DNA of 44,358 bases, from positions 1 through 44,358 of the forward strand of contig CAAEDK010000094.1 of assembly GCA_900754605.1 (NCBI GenBank), written 5' to 3'. This document shows positions 1 to 7,373 of this stretch, one piece after another. The notes beneath the pieces were generated by a model, which made no database searches, was not told the DNA's origin, and worked only from the letters and a program-made list of their open reading frames with translations. Made by a program: the position numbers and the translations under genes. This DNA is from an uncultured Oscillospiraceae bacterium. GTDB lineage: Bacteria > Bacillota_A > Clostridia > Oscillospirales > Oscillospiraceae. The stretch's first letter is position 1. The number at the start of each line of letters is the position of its first letter.

Positions 1-72
1 GAACTTGTACACTGTGGGAGCGAAAATAATCTCCCGCTTGTCAGCCATCAGGGAAGCGGAAAAAGCATCCAT
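1..72 (-). CDS. Unrecognised protein, N-terminal 24 residues (cut by window edge)
   Basis: An ATG at 72 is preceded on the minus strand by a GGAG Shine-Dalgarno at the right distance. The frame stays open to the window edge and begins MDAFSASLMADKREIIFAPT. The gene follows the E3 gene of the dehydrogenase operon in the same direction after about 70 bases, so it may be co-transcribed. The visible residues are too few to assign a family. There is no signal peptide in the part seen. Confidence 0.55.
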   Translation of the reverse strand, partial: MDAFSASLMADKREIIFAPTVYKF

Positions 73-141
73 GATTCTTGTCTCCTTTTTAAATATAAAA
101 TGTACGCTGTGCCCCGGCATCTGCCGGGGCACGATCTGTTT

Positions 142-1536
142 TTATCTTCGGGGCTTGGGGGCGTTGACGCAGGTGCTGTGGCACACGTGGGCCGCCTCCA
201 TCACCACCTCGCTGACCGTCGGGTGGGGATGAACGGTGCGGCCAATCTCCGCCACCGTGCCTTCGCACTCCATAACCGCGGCCACCTCGGCCGCCAGGTC
301 CGTGGCCCGGGGGCCGATGATGTGGAAGCCCAGGATCTCATCCGTGGCCTTGTCGTAGACAAACTTGGCGAAGCCCTTGTTCTCGCCCATGGTCAGGGCC
401 TTGCCGTTGCCGGAGAGGCTGAATGTCCCTACGCCTACATCCCGGCCGGTGGCCCGGGCCTGCTCCTCTGTAAGGCCCACCATGGCGGTCTCGGGATTGC
501 AGTAGACACAGGAGGGGATGCGCTCATAGTGCAGTTGCTTGCAGGGTTTTCCGGCGATGTGGTCCGCCACCAGCAGGCCCTGGGCGGAGGCCACATGGGC
601 CAGCTGCATCTTGCCGTTGATGTCGCCGATGGCGTACACGCCGGGTACATTGGTGCGGCAGAGGCCATCCACCTCCACAAAGCCCTTCCGGTCCATTTTC
701 ACGCCGATGGTGTCCAGGCCAATGCCCCGGGTATTGGGGGCTCGGCCGCCGGCCATCAGCACCACGTCGCCCTCCACAGTGCCCTTGGCGCCGTCCTTGA
801 CAGAGGCGTAGTGGACCTTCAGGCCGTCCTCGATAGACTCCACCTTCACACCCAGCACCAGCTCCACACCGCAGGACTTTAGCTCTGCTTCCACGAAGCT
901 GGTGACATCCTTGTCCAGGGGACCCAGCAGCCGGTCCAGCATCTCCACAATGGTGACCGGCACGCCCAGGCGATAGAAGAAGGTGGCGAATTCCACGCCG
1001 ATGACGCCGCCACCCACAATGATGATGTGCTTGGGGCACGTGGTCATGTTCAGCAGGCCGGTGGAATCCACCACACCGGGCAGGTCCACGCCGGGAATGG
1101 GGATCCGGGCGGGGCTGGAGCCAGTGGCCACGATCAGGTGGTCGCAGGTCAGGTCCTCACCGCCGGCCAGATGGACCGTTTGTCGGTCCGTCAGGGTGGC
1201 GTGGTCGGCGAACACCGTGATGCCGTGGCTCTTCTCCAGGAAGGCCACGCCGTTGCTCAGCTGCTTGGAGACGGCGTTCTTCCGCTCGATGATTTTGGCG
1301 TAGTCGAAGGTGACGTTGTCGGCGCTGACGCCGAAGGGGGCGCCGTTTTTGGCGTCGTGATAGATATCGGCGGAGTGGAGCAGCGTCTTGGTGGGGATGC
1401 ACCCCCGGTTCAGGCAGGTGCCGCCCAGCTCCGCCTCCTCCACCAGGGCGGTCTTCAGGCCGTTCTGGCTCAGGCGGATGGCGCACTCGTAGCCGCCGGG
1501 GCCGCCGCCCACGACGATGGCATCAAATTTCTGCAT
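142..1536 (-). CDS. lpdA: Dihydrolipoyl dehydrogenase (E3 of 2-oxoacid dehydrogenase complex)
   Basis: This 464-aa flavoprotein reoxidises the dihydrolipoyl groups of the E2 subunit and passes the electrons through FAD to NAD+. The N-terminal GGGPGGYE is the FAD-binding dinucleotide fold. The redox-active disulfide is in GGTCLNRGCIPTK (C-x4-C). A second nucleotide-binding motif, VGGGVIGVEFA, lies near residue 180, and the C-terminal HPHPTVSE supplies the His-Glu pair of the dimer interface. Length is normal for the family, and there is no fused lipoyl domain. It is the last enzyme gene of the E1alpha-E1beta-E2-E3 operon, starting 10 bases after the E2 stop, so it is probably dedicated to this complex. 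Confidence 0.93.
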   Translation of the reverse strand: MQKFDAIVVGGGPGGYECAIRLSQNGLKTALVEEAELGGTCLNRGCIPTKTLLHSADIYHDAKNGAPFGVSADNVTFDYAKIIERKNAVSKQLSNGVAFLEKSHGITVFADHATLTDRQTVHLAGGEDLTCDHLIVATGSSPARIPIPGVDLPGVVDSTGLLNMTTCPKHIIIVGGGVIGVEFATFFYRLGVPVTIVEMLDRLLGPLDKDVTSFVEAELKSCGVELVLGVKVESIEDGLKVHYASVKDGAKGTVEGDVVLMAGGRAPNTRGIGLDTIGVKMDRKGFVEVDGLCRTNVPGVYAIGDINGKMQLAHVASAQGLLVADHIAGKPCKQLHYERIPSCVYCNPETAMVGLTEEQARATGRDVGVGTFSLSGNGKALTMGENKGFAKFVYDKATDEILGFHIIGPRATDLAAEVAAVMECEGTVAEIGRTVHPHPTVSEVVMEAAHVCHSTCVNAPKPRR

Positions 1537-1546
1537 AGGCGCCTCC

Positions 1547-2899
1547 TCAGATCAGCAGGATGGGATTCTGCAGATAGCTCTTCAGCTTCTGCAGGAATTT
1601 GGCGGCCTCGGCCCCGTCGATGATCCGGTGGTCATAGCTCAGGCACAGGGCGCACATGGACTTGATGACCACCTGGTCCTCGCCCTCGTCATCGGTGACC
1701 ACCACGGGGGTCTTGGCGATCTTGCCCACGGCCAGGATGGCGGACTCAGGGGGATTGATAATGGCCACGAAGTCATCCAGGTCGAACATGCCCAGGGAGG
1801 ACACAGTGAAGGTGCCGCCGTGATAGTCGGCCTCGGTCAGCCTGCCCTCCCGGGCCTTCTCGATGAGCTCCGCGGACTTGGCGGCGATGCCGGTGAGGCC
1901 GATGATGTCGGCGTCCCGGATCACAGGCACGATCAGCCCGCCGGGGACGGAGACGGCAGTACCGATATTTACATAATCATGGTAGACGATGTCGCTGCCG
2001 TCCACGCTGGCGTTGACGATGGGGAAGTCCTGGAGCGCCTTGGCGCAGGCCCGGACAATGATGTCGTTGTAGGAGATCTTGATGCCCAGGGCCTTGTACT
2101 GGCGCCGCAGGGCCACGGCGGCCGTCATGTCCACCACCATCCGATGGTTGGTCTGGGCATTGGTGGACTTGCTGGTCAGCATATTCCGGGAGATAGCCTT
2201 GCGCATCCCGCTCATGGCTTCGGTGCGGGTGCCCCGGGTCAGCTGACCGGGGATGGGCTCCGCTGCGGGTGCGGGTTCTACCGCGGCACTGGCGATGTGC
2301 AAGTCCTCTGTGGTGATCTTGCCGTTGGGGCCGGTGCCGGTGAGGCCGGAGAGGTCAATGCCCTGGATGCGGGCCTGGTTGGCGGCCAGCGGCGTCACGG
2401 TGGGCTGGTTGGCGATGTAGTTCTGCACGTCCCGCTCCACCACCAGGCCGTCCGGCCCGGAGCCGGGGACGGCGGCGATGTCCACGCCGTTTTCCTCTGC
2501 CCGGAGACGGGCTCTGGGAGAGGAGAAGACACGCTCACCGGGGGCGTGCTCCACGACAGGTTGCGGGGCGGGAGCGGCCTCGGCGGTAGGTGCCTCGGGT
2601 GCAGCGGCGGCGGGGGCGGCAGCAGGAGCTTCACCGCCCAGCAGGCCGGAGATGTCCTCACCGGGCTGGCCCACGATGGCGATGGGCTGGGTGATGGGGA
2701 CCGTGTCCCCCTCGGGATGCAGGATTTTCAGCACGGTGCCGGTGGCGGTGGAATCCATGGTGATGGTCAGCTTGTCGGTCTCCATCTCAAAGAGGGGGGC
2801 GCCCTCAGTGGTCTGCTCGCCCTCTTTCGCCAGCCACTTGGTGATGGTGCCCTCCTCCATCAAAAGGCCCTGCTTGGGCATGATAATGACAGAAGCCAT
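1547..2899 (-). CDS. Dihydrolipoamide acyltransferase (E2), one lipoyl and two subunit-binding domains
   Basis: This is the E2 core of the complex. The start is set at 2899 because a GAAAGGAG site precedes that ATG; an upstream ATG lacks one. The protein has about 450 residues. Residues 1-75 form a lipoyl domain with the lipoylated lysine in METDKLTI. An Ala/Pro/Glu-rich linker follows. Two consecutive peripheral-subunit-binding motifs come next, one around SSPRARLRAEENGVD with GPDGLVVERDV, the other around TPLAANQARIQGID with GPNGKITTEDL. The C-terminal catalytic domain ends with SYDHRIIDG (H-x3-D-G). Most Gram-positive E2 proteins have one binding domain. The acyl group cannot be read from sequence; the gene order and short E1alpha favour acetoin- or pyruvate-type (acoC/pdhC). 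Confidence 0.9.
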   Translation of the reverse strand: MASVIIMPKQGLLMEEGTITKWLAKEGEQTTEGAPLFEMETDKLTITMDSTATGTVLKILHPEGDTVPITQPIAIVGQPGEDISGLLGGEAPAAAPAAAAPEAPTAEAAPAPQPVVEHAPGERVFSSPRARLRAEENGVDIAAVPGSGPDGLVVERDVQNYIANQPTVTPLAANQARIQGIDLSGLTGTGPNGKITTEDLHIASAAVEPAPAAEPIPGQLTRGTRTEAMSGMRKAISRNMLTSKSTNAQTNHRMVVDMTAAVALRRQYKALGIKISYNDIIVRACAKALQDFPIVNASVDGSDIVYHDYVNIGTAVSVPGGLIVPVIRDADIIGLTGIAAKSAELIEKAREGRLTEADYHGGTFTVSSLGMFDLDDFVAIINPPESAILAVGKIAKTPVVVTDDEGEDQVVIKSMCALCLSYDHRIIDGAEAAKFLQKLKSYLQNPILLI

Positions 2900-2915
2900 G
2901 TCGTCTGCTCCTTTC

Positions 2916-3896
2916 TCAGCGGTACAGGGACGCCTTGCAGGCATCCACAATGTCCTTCACGCTGGGCAGCACCGCCTGCTCCAGTCCCAGGTTGAAGGGC
3001 AGGGGGCAGGCTTTGGCGCCGATGTGGACCGGCGCGGCGTCCAGGTAGGGGAACACCATCTGGCCAACCTGAGACACCACCTGGGCGCCCCAGCCGTTGT
3101 TCTGATGGGCCTCGTGGACCACCACTAGGCGGCCGGTCTTTTTCACGCTCTCCGCCACGGTGTCGTAGTCAAAGGGCACCAGAGTCCGGGGGTCGATGAC
3201 CTCGGCGGAGATGCCCTCCTTGGCCAGCTCATCGGCGGCCTCCAGAGCCCGCTTCACATACAGCAGGTTGGCCACGATGGTCACGTCCGTGCCCTCCCGC
3301 TTGATGTCCGCCTTGCCGAAAGGAATGCAGAAGTCCGGGTCATCGGGCACCTCGCCCTTGGTGGCATAGAGCACCTTGTGCTCGAAGAAGCAGACGGGGT
3401 TATCATCCCGAATGGCCGTGCGCAACAGCCCCGCGGCGTCGGCGGGGGTGGAGGGGCAGACTACCTTTAGACCCGGAATGTGCATGAACAGACTCTCCAG
3501 AGATTGGGAGTGAGTGGCGGCGTTGCCGCGGCCCGTGCCCTGCTGGCCCCGGATCACCAGGGGGATCTTGGCATGGCCGCCGAATACGTACCGGGTCTTG
3601 GCTACCTGGTTGAAGATCTGATCCGCTGCCACAAAGGCGAAGTCCCAGTACATCAGCTCTGCGATGGGGCGCATCCCACCGGAGGCGGCGCCCAGGGCGG
3701 CGCCGATGATGGCGGACTCAGAGATGGGGGTGTTGCGGACCCGCTCTGTGCCGAATTCCTTGTAGAGGTCCCGGGTGCAGCCGTACACGCCGCCCAGCTT
3801 CTCCACGTCCTCGCCCATGACGAAGACCCGCTCGTCCCGCCGCATCTCCTGGGCGATGGTCTCCCGGATCGCCTGCGAATAAGAAAGCTTAGCCAT
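2916..3896 (-). CDS. Thiamine-diphosphate-dependent 2-oxoacid/acetoin dehydrogenase E1, beta subunit
   Basis: This is the 326-aa beta chain of the heterotetrameric E1 that decarboxylates (pyruvate) or cleaves (acetoin) the substrate and loads the product on the E2 lipoyl arm. It begins MAKLSYSQAIRETIAQEMRR with GEDVEKLGGVYGCT, the classical N-terminus of PdhB/AcoB. The segment RGQQGTGRGNAATHSQSLES is the conserved pyrimidine-domain region, and the C-terminal transketolase domain contains VVVHEAHQNNGWG. Length is normal. It starts 14 bases after the E1alpha stop with a purine-rich ribosome site and is followed after 16 bases by E2, so expression is almost certainly coupled. Substrate (pyruvate or acetoin) is not resolved. 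Confidence 0.9.
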   Translation of the reverse strand: MAKLSYSQAIRETIAQEMRRDERVFVMGEDVEKLGGVYGCTRDLYKEFGTERVRNTPISESAIIGAALGAASGGMRPIAELMYWDFAFVAADQIFNQVAKTRYVFGGHAKIPLVIRGQQGTGRGNAATHSQSLESLFMHIPGLKVVCPSTPADAAGLLRTAIRDDNPVCFFEHKVLYATKGEVPDDPDFCIPFGKADIKREGTDVTIVANLLYVKRALEAADELAKEGISAEVIDPRTLVPFDYDTVAESVKKTGRLVVVHEAHQNNGWGAQVVSQVGQMVFPYLDAAPVHIGAKACPLPFNLGLEQAVLPSVKDIVDACKASLYR

Positions 3897-3910
3897 TGTC
3901 TCGTACCCCC

Positions 3911-4876
3911 TTAACCTTCATAGAACACATCGTCCAGAACATGGGCCGGATCGGGCTCCGGGCTGTTCATGGCGAACTCCACGGCGGCCTCCATCTTCTT
4001 GGCGGCGGCAGCCTCGATGTCGTCCAGCTCCTGCTTGGTGGCGAGCTTGTGCCGGGTGAGATAGGCGCGGAACAGCTTGATGGGGTCCCGCTTCTCCTTC
4101 CACTCCTCGACTTCCTCCCGGGTGCGGTAGGGCTCCGGGTCGCCGGTCCAGTGGCCCCGCCAGCGGTAGGTCTTGCACTCCAGCAGGGTGGGACCCTCGC
4201 CCTTCAGAGCCCGCTCCTTGGCCCGGGCAAATGCCTCATACACGGCCACCACATCGTTGCCGTCTACCACCTCGCCGGGGATGCCATAGCCGGCGGCTCG
4301 GTCGGCGATGTTCTCCACGGAGGTGGACTGCCAGGTGGGTACGGTCATGCCGAACTGGTTGTTCTCGCACACGTAGATCACCGGCAGCTTCCACACCGCC
4401 GCCAGGTTGATGGACTCGTGAAAGGTGCCCTGGTTGGAGGCGCCGTCACCGAAGAAGGCCACGGAGACGTTTTTCCGGTTCTGCATCTTGATGGCCAGGC
4501 CGCCGCCGGTGGCGATGGGGATGCCACCGCCCACGATGGCGTTAGCGCCCAGATTGCCCTTGGAGAAGTCGGCGATGTGCATAGAGCCGCTGCGGCCCTT
4601 GCAGTAGCCGGTGGCCTTGCCCATCAGCTCCGCCAGGGCCCGGTCCAGCTCTGCGCCCTTGGCGATGCAGTGGCCGTGCCCCCGGTGCGTGGATGCGATG
4701 TAGTCCTCGTCCGTCAGCTGAGCACAGACAGAGGCTGCCACAGCCTCCTCGCCGGTGTATAGATGAACGGAGCCCCGCAGCTTGTTTTCGGTGAACAGCG
4801 TCCAGGCTGTCTCCTCAAAGTCCCGGATCTCATTCATCTTGTTATAGATCCAAAGTCCGGTTTCACGATCAATCAT
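3911..4876 (-). CDS. Thiamine-diphosphate-dependent 2-oxoacid/acetoin dehydrogenase E1, alpha subunit
   Basis: This is the alpha chain of E1 and the first gene of the operon. The start was chosen at 4876 (MIDRETGLWIYNKMNEIRDF) because GGAGGTG lies just upstream; a longer open frame to 4957 has no such site. The resulting 321 residues match AcoA better than the longer PdhA chains. The thiamine-diphosphate motif is GDGASNQGTF followed by CENN (GDG-x26-NN). The phosphorylation-loop-like YRWRGHWTGDPEPYR is also present. A candidate promoter with a palindrome lies upstream, and a GntR gene is divergently transcribed. Acetoin dehydrogenase is my slight preference over pyruvate dehydrogenase. Confidence 0.88.
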   Translation of the reverse strand: MIDRETGLWIYNKMNEIRDFEETAWTLFTENKLRGSVHLYTGEEAVAASVCAQLTDEDYIASTHRGHGHCIAKGAELDRALAELMGKATGYCKGRSGSMHIADFSKGNLGANAIVGGGIPIATGGGLAIKMQNRKNVSVAFFGDGASNQGTFHESINLAAVWKLPVIYVCENNQFGMTVPTWQSTSVENIADRAAGYGIPGEVVDGNDVVAVYEAFARAKERALKGEGPTLLECKTYRWRGHWTGDPEPYRTREEVEEWKEKRDPIKLFRAYLTRHKLATKQELDDIEAAAAKKMEAAVEFAMNSPEPDPAHVLDDVFYEG

Positions 4877-4961
4877 GAAAGGATGCACCTCCAAAACAGA
4901 ATTAGGGGCCGTGGGTGCCATTAGAAGCGCGGCCCGCATTTGTTTACAGTTTAACACCCGA

Positions 4962-5003
4962 ATTATCGATAATCAAGTATTTATAATCTATGGGATTTGA
5001 CAA
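4962..5003 (-). promoter_or_regulatory. Candidate promoter and operator of the dehydrogenase operon
   Basis: On the minus strand TTGTCA (5003-4998) is followed after 17 bases by ATACTT (4980-4975), a weak sigma-A-like pair. A perfect 12-base palindrome ATTATCGATAAT (4962-4973) sits where transcription would start. This is a good place for a repressor such as the divergent GntR protein. The palindrome is seen; its role is inferred. Confidence 0.4.
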
Positions 5004-5048
5004 ATCTTCGGCCGGGTTTTGTGCAGAATGTGAATTTCTCTGGAAGAA

Positions 5049-5077
5049 TTGACTTTTTCTGGCGGGTTCCATATAAT
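5049..5077 (+). promoter_or_regulatory. Sigma-A promoter of the GntR regulator
   Basis: TTGACT (5049-5054) and TATAAT (5072-5077) are separated by 17 bases, a near-consensus promoter. Transcription should start near 5084, giving a leader of about 60 bases that contains the hairpin at 5097-5122. Confidence 0.75.
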
Positions 5078-5096
5078 AGAATCTCAATAAGAGCAA

Positions 5097-5122
5097 AAAA
5101 TCCGCCGTTTTTGGCGGATTTT
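5097..5122 (+). promoter_or_regulatory. Perfect 10-bp hairpin in the gntR leader
   Basis: AAAATCCGCC (5097-5106) pairs exactly with GGCGGATTTT (5113-5122) across a six-base loop. It ends 10 bases before the GGAGGG ribosome site of the regulator gene. The T run after the stem is short on the plus strand, so it could be a weak attenuator, an RNA-stability element, or a DNA operator. Confidence 0.6.
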
Positions 5123-5144
5123 CCAGCAGATGGAGGGATTGGAT

Positions 5145-5822
5145 GTGCCGAGAGAGGGCATAGATTCCGTCTCCCACCGGCAGGTGTTCCGGGAGGAGAT
5201 TCGCAACGCCATCCGGGAGGCGATTTTTTCCGGGAAGCTGAATCCGGGGGACCGGATCATTGAAACCTATTGGGCCAAGGAGCTGGGAGTGTCCCAGGGC
5301 CCTGTACGGGAGGCCATCCGGGATCTGGAGGCCATGGGGCTGGTGGAGACGGTGCCCTTCAAGGGATCCCGGATCCGGACGCTGACGGAGAAGGATGTCC
5401 GGGACAACTACAGCGTGCGGATCTGCCTGGAGTCTAAGAGCATCCGAGACGCCATCATCCAGCTGGACGACCAGCGGATGGCGGAGTTGGTGGAGCATCT
5501 GCGCACCATCCTGCTGGAGATGGATGACTGCGCCAACCGGGGAGATCTGCGGCAGTTCACGGACTGTGACACCCTGTTTCACCGGGCCATCATCGATGCC
5601 ACGGGAAATCAGGTGCTACTGAAGCTATGGGAGCAGTGTAATATGCGCAACTGGTTCCGCTTCTCCGCCCTGACGGACGCGACCAGTTTGCGGCAGCTCC
5701 AGTCCGGCCACCAGCAGATTTTGGAGGCCATCTGCGCCCGGGACGTCAAGACGGCCACCTCCATGCTGGAGGACCATCTGACCGGCTTGATGGACGGCTT
5801 CATCCGGGGCGTCAAGGCTTAG
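5145..5822 (+). CDS. GntR-family transcriptional regulator, FCD (FadR) subfamily
   Basis: The N-terminal winged helix is clear: REEIRNAIREAIFSGKLNPG, then ELGVSQGPVREAIRDLEAMG and a beta-wing ending in FKGSRIR. The C-terminal all-helical FCD ligand domain contains metal-binding-type residues in CDTLFHRAIID and SGHQQILEAI. About 225 aa, normal for the family. I place the start at the GTG at 5145, because GGAGGG (5132-5137) lies 7 bases upstream; an in-frame ATG at 5130 would overlap that site. FCD regulators sense small organic acids. Divergence from the dehydrogenase operon suggests it is the local regulator, responding to substrate or product. Confidence 0.88.
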   Translation: MPREGIDSVSHRQVFREEIRNAIREAIFSGKLNPGDRIIETYWAKELGVSQGPVREAIRDLEAMGLVETVPFKGSRIRTLTEKDVRDNYSVRICLESKSIRDAIIQLDDQRMAELVEHLRTILLEMDDCANRGDLRQFTDCDTLFHRAIIDATGNQVLLKLWEQCNMRNWFRFSALTDATSLRQLQSGHQQILEAICARDVKTATSMLEDHLTGLMDGFIRGVKA

Positions 5823-5941
5823 AAACCAACTGGTAAACGCGCAGATATTTCAGAACTTCCTGCCAGCATTGACCTTCCACTTCTCATGCGCTATCTTCAT
5901 GTGCTATCTTAATATGGCGATTTAAGGTTACCACCGAGTAA

Positions 5942-5998
5942 ACGCCTTGCTCCATTCTGTCAGGCTAGGGAAAGAATGGAGTCAAGGCGTATTTTTGT
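5942..5998 (+). terminator. Rho-independent terminator after the GntR gene
   Basis: A long stem, ACGCCTTG-CTCCATTCT pairing with AGAATGGAG-T-CAAGGCGT with one bulged base, is followed by ATTTTTGTTT. It lies 120 bases after the regulator stop. The stretch between contains a 13-base tandem repeat (CATGYGCTATCTT twice, about 5887-5912) and no gene. Confidence 0.75.
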
Positions 5999-6018
5999 TT
6001 AGCTAACAAGGCATGTTC

Positions 6019-6409
6019 ATGTCCCGGGAAATGCGCAGAAAACGCCAGGTCCTGCCGTCGGAGGAGTGCCGCGCCGTCGTGGAGCGGGGAACCTCCGGCG
6101 TGCTGGCCCTGGCCGAGGATGGCGGATACTCCTACACGGTGCGGCTCAGCTATGTGTACGACGGGGCATAAGCTGGAGCTGATCCGTAGGACGACCTACT
6201 TCTGCAGTGTGATGGTCTTTGGCACGGTACGGGTTTTGGAGGATAACCGGGAAAGGCGGACTGCCATCGAGAAACTGGCGGTAAAGTACGCGCTGAGGGA
6301 CTCCTTGGAGCACCATGCCCAGGCCATCCATCAGGTGTGGAAGCCCTTGTGCATTCTAGAGATGACGATTGCCCCTCTCTCCGGTAGGAAAGCCATCGAG
6401 ATCGTCTGA
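6019..6409 (+). pseudogene. Broken pyridoxamine 5'-phosphate oxidase-like flavoprotein gene
   Basis: The first frame starts at ATG 6019 (MSREMRRKRQVLPSEECRAV) and gives the typical beginning of small Nim/PNPOx-fold FMN proteins, ending prematurely at 6171 after SYVYDGA. A second frame, offset by one base, continues with GHKLELIRR, then TTYFCSVMVFG and the usual C-terminus WKPLCILEMTI. Family members have about 20 more residues between GHKLxxIRR and TTYF, and several between YVYD and GHK. Two small deletions and a frameshift therefore separate the halves. The end of the frame (6409) directly abuts IS3 debris. Confidence 0.75.
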
Positions 6410-6431
6410 AAACATCCCCATCCCTACAAAG

Positions 6432-7296
6432 ATGGAAAACGAACGATTGCGGGATTTTCTGCGCTCTACAGGAAGAAAGCGAGGTCAAGGGCAAAATACG
6501 CAGTGATCTACCGGCACCGAAATGAATATCCGTTATGTTTCGATTTTTTCAGATATCCCGAAGCGGATACTACGATTTCGTCCATCGTCTGGGCAGGCAG
6601 GAGAAAGACGTGGCCCTTGCAGAAATCATCGCGGAACAGAGGGAGCGCAGCTTTCGTACACATGGCTGTCGCAGGATGTGTCTGGAGCTGAAAAAGCGGG
6701 ACATCCACCGTGGTCCCAAGACCATACTGCGTATCATGGAGAAATACGAATTGCTTGCGGAAATCCGGCGGCGCAGAAAATGGGGCAATCTAGGGCAGCA
6801 GGCAATCAATACGAAAACTTGCTGAACCGTCGGTTTCATGCGGACAGACCCAACAGCAAATGGGCAACGGATATTTTCTACATCCACACCAAGCAGGGCG
6901 TACAGTATCTGTCCATGATCTGGGAACTTTATGATAACAGCATTGTTGCCTACAAGACCAGCACAAAGCAAAACATCAACCTAGTGTTGGACACCATTCA
7001 CCTGGTCATGCGCAAGGAGAAAAAGAGGGCCGCTGCAGAGTTGCAAATCCACAGCGACCAGGGGTTCCAGTACACCTGGCAAGCATACTTTGACCTGACA
7101 AAATATGGAATTATACCTTCCATGTCAAGACGAGGAAATGGTTATGACAATGCTATGGCAATGTATCTACCGCCGCAAACCCGCCACTCTCTCAGAAGCC
7201 AACGAACTGATTAACCGCTACATTCACTTCTACAACCATGAACGTATCCAGTTAAAAACTGGAGAGGCGCCGCTTACGTTGCGCCTCTCCGCTTAA
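6432..7296 (+). pseudogene. Decayed IS3-family (IS150-like) transposase, orfA tail and orfB
   Basis: The tail of OrfA (MENERLRDFLRSTGRK) and most of OrfB can be followed through at least three frames: YRHRNEYP, then FFQISRSGYYDFVHRLGR to ILRIMEKYELLAEIRRRRKW, then FHADRPNSKWATDIFYIHTK to SMSRRGNGYDNAMA, then CIYRRKPATLSEANELINRY to the stop at 7296. Two catalytic aspartates survive (WATDIF, HSDQGF). The third acidic residue, normally a few residues after DNAMA, is removed by a short deletion. The N-terminal part of orfA is missing. The element cannot encode an active transposase. A perfect 10-bp stem (7261-7270 with 7281-7290) lies inside the orfB end. Confidence 0.85.
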
Positions 7297-7373
7297 AATT
7301 CCATACATGAAAGCCTTTTTATGCTGTCCGCACTATCTGGCGCGGTTCACTGCTGCCCCAGGGCCCTTTTGTG

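Noticed and set aside
1517..2995. Plus-strand open frame of 492 codons opposite the E2 gene
   Set aside because: Shadow of a clearly recognisable gene on the other strand; composition is typical of antisense translation.
5097..5122. Terminator for a leftward transcript
   Set aside because: No leftward gene ends here; the hairpin lies in the leader of the rightward GntR gene, so I list it as a leader element.
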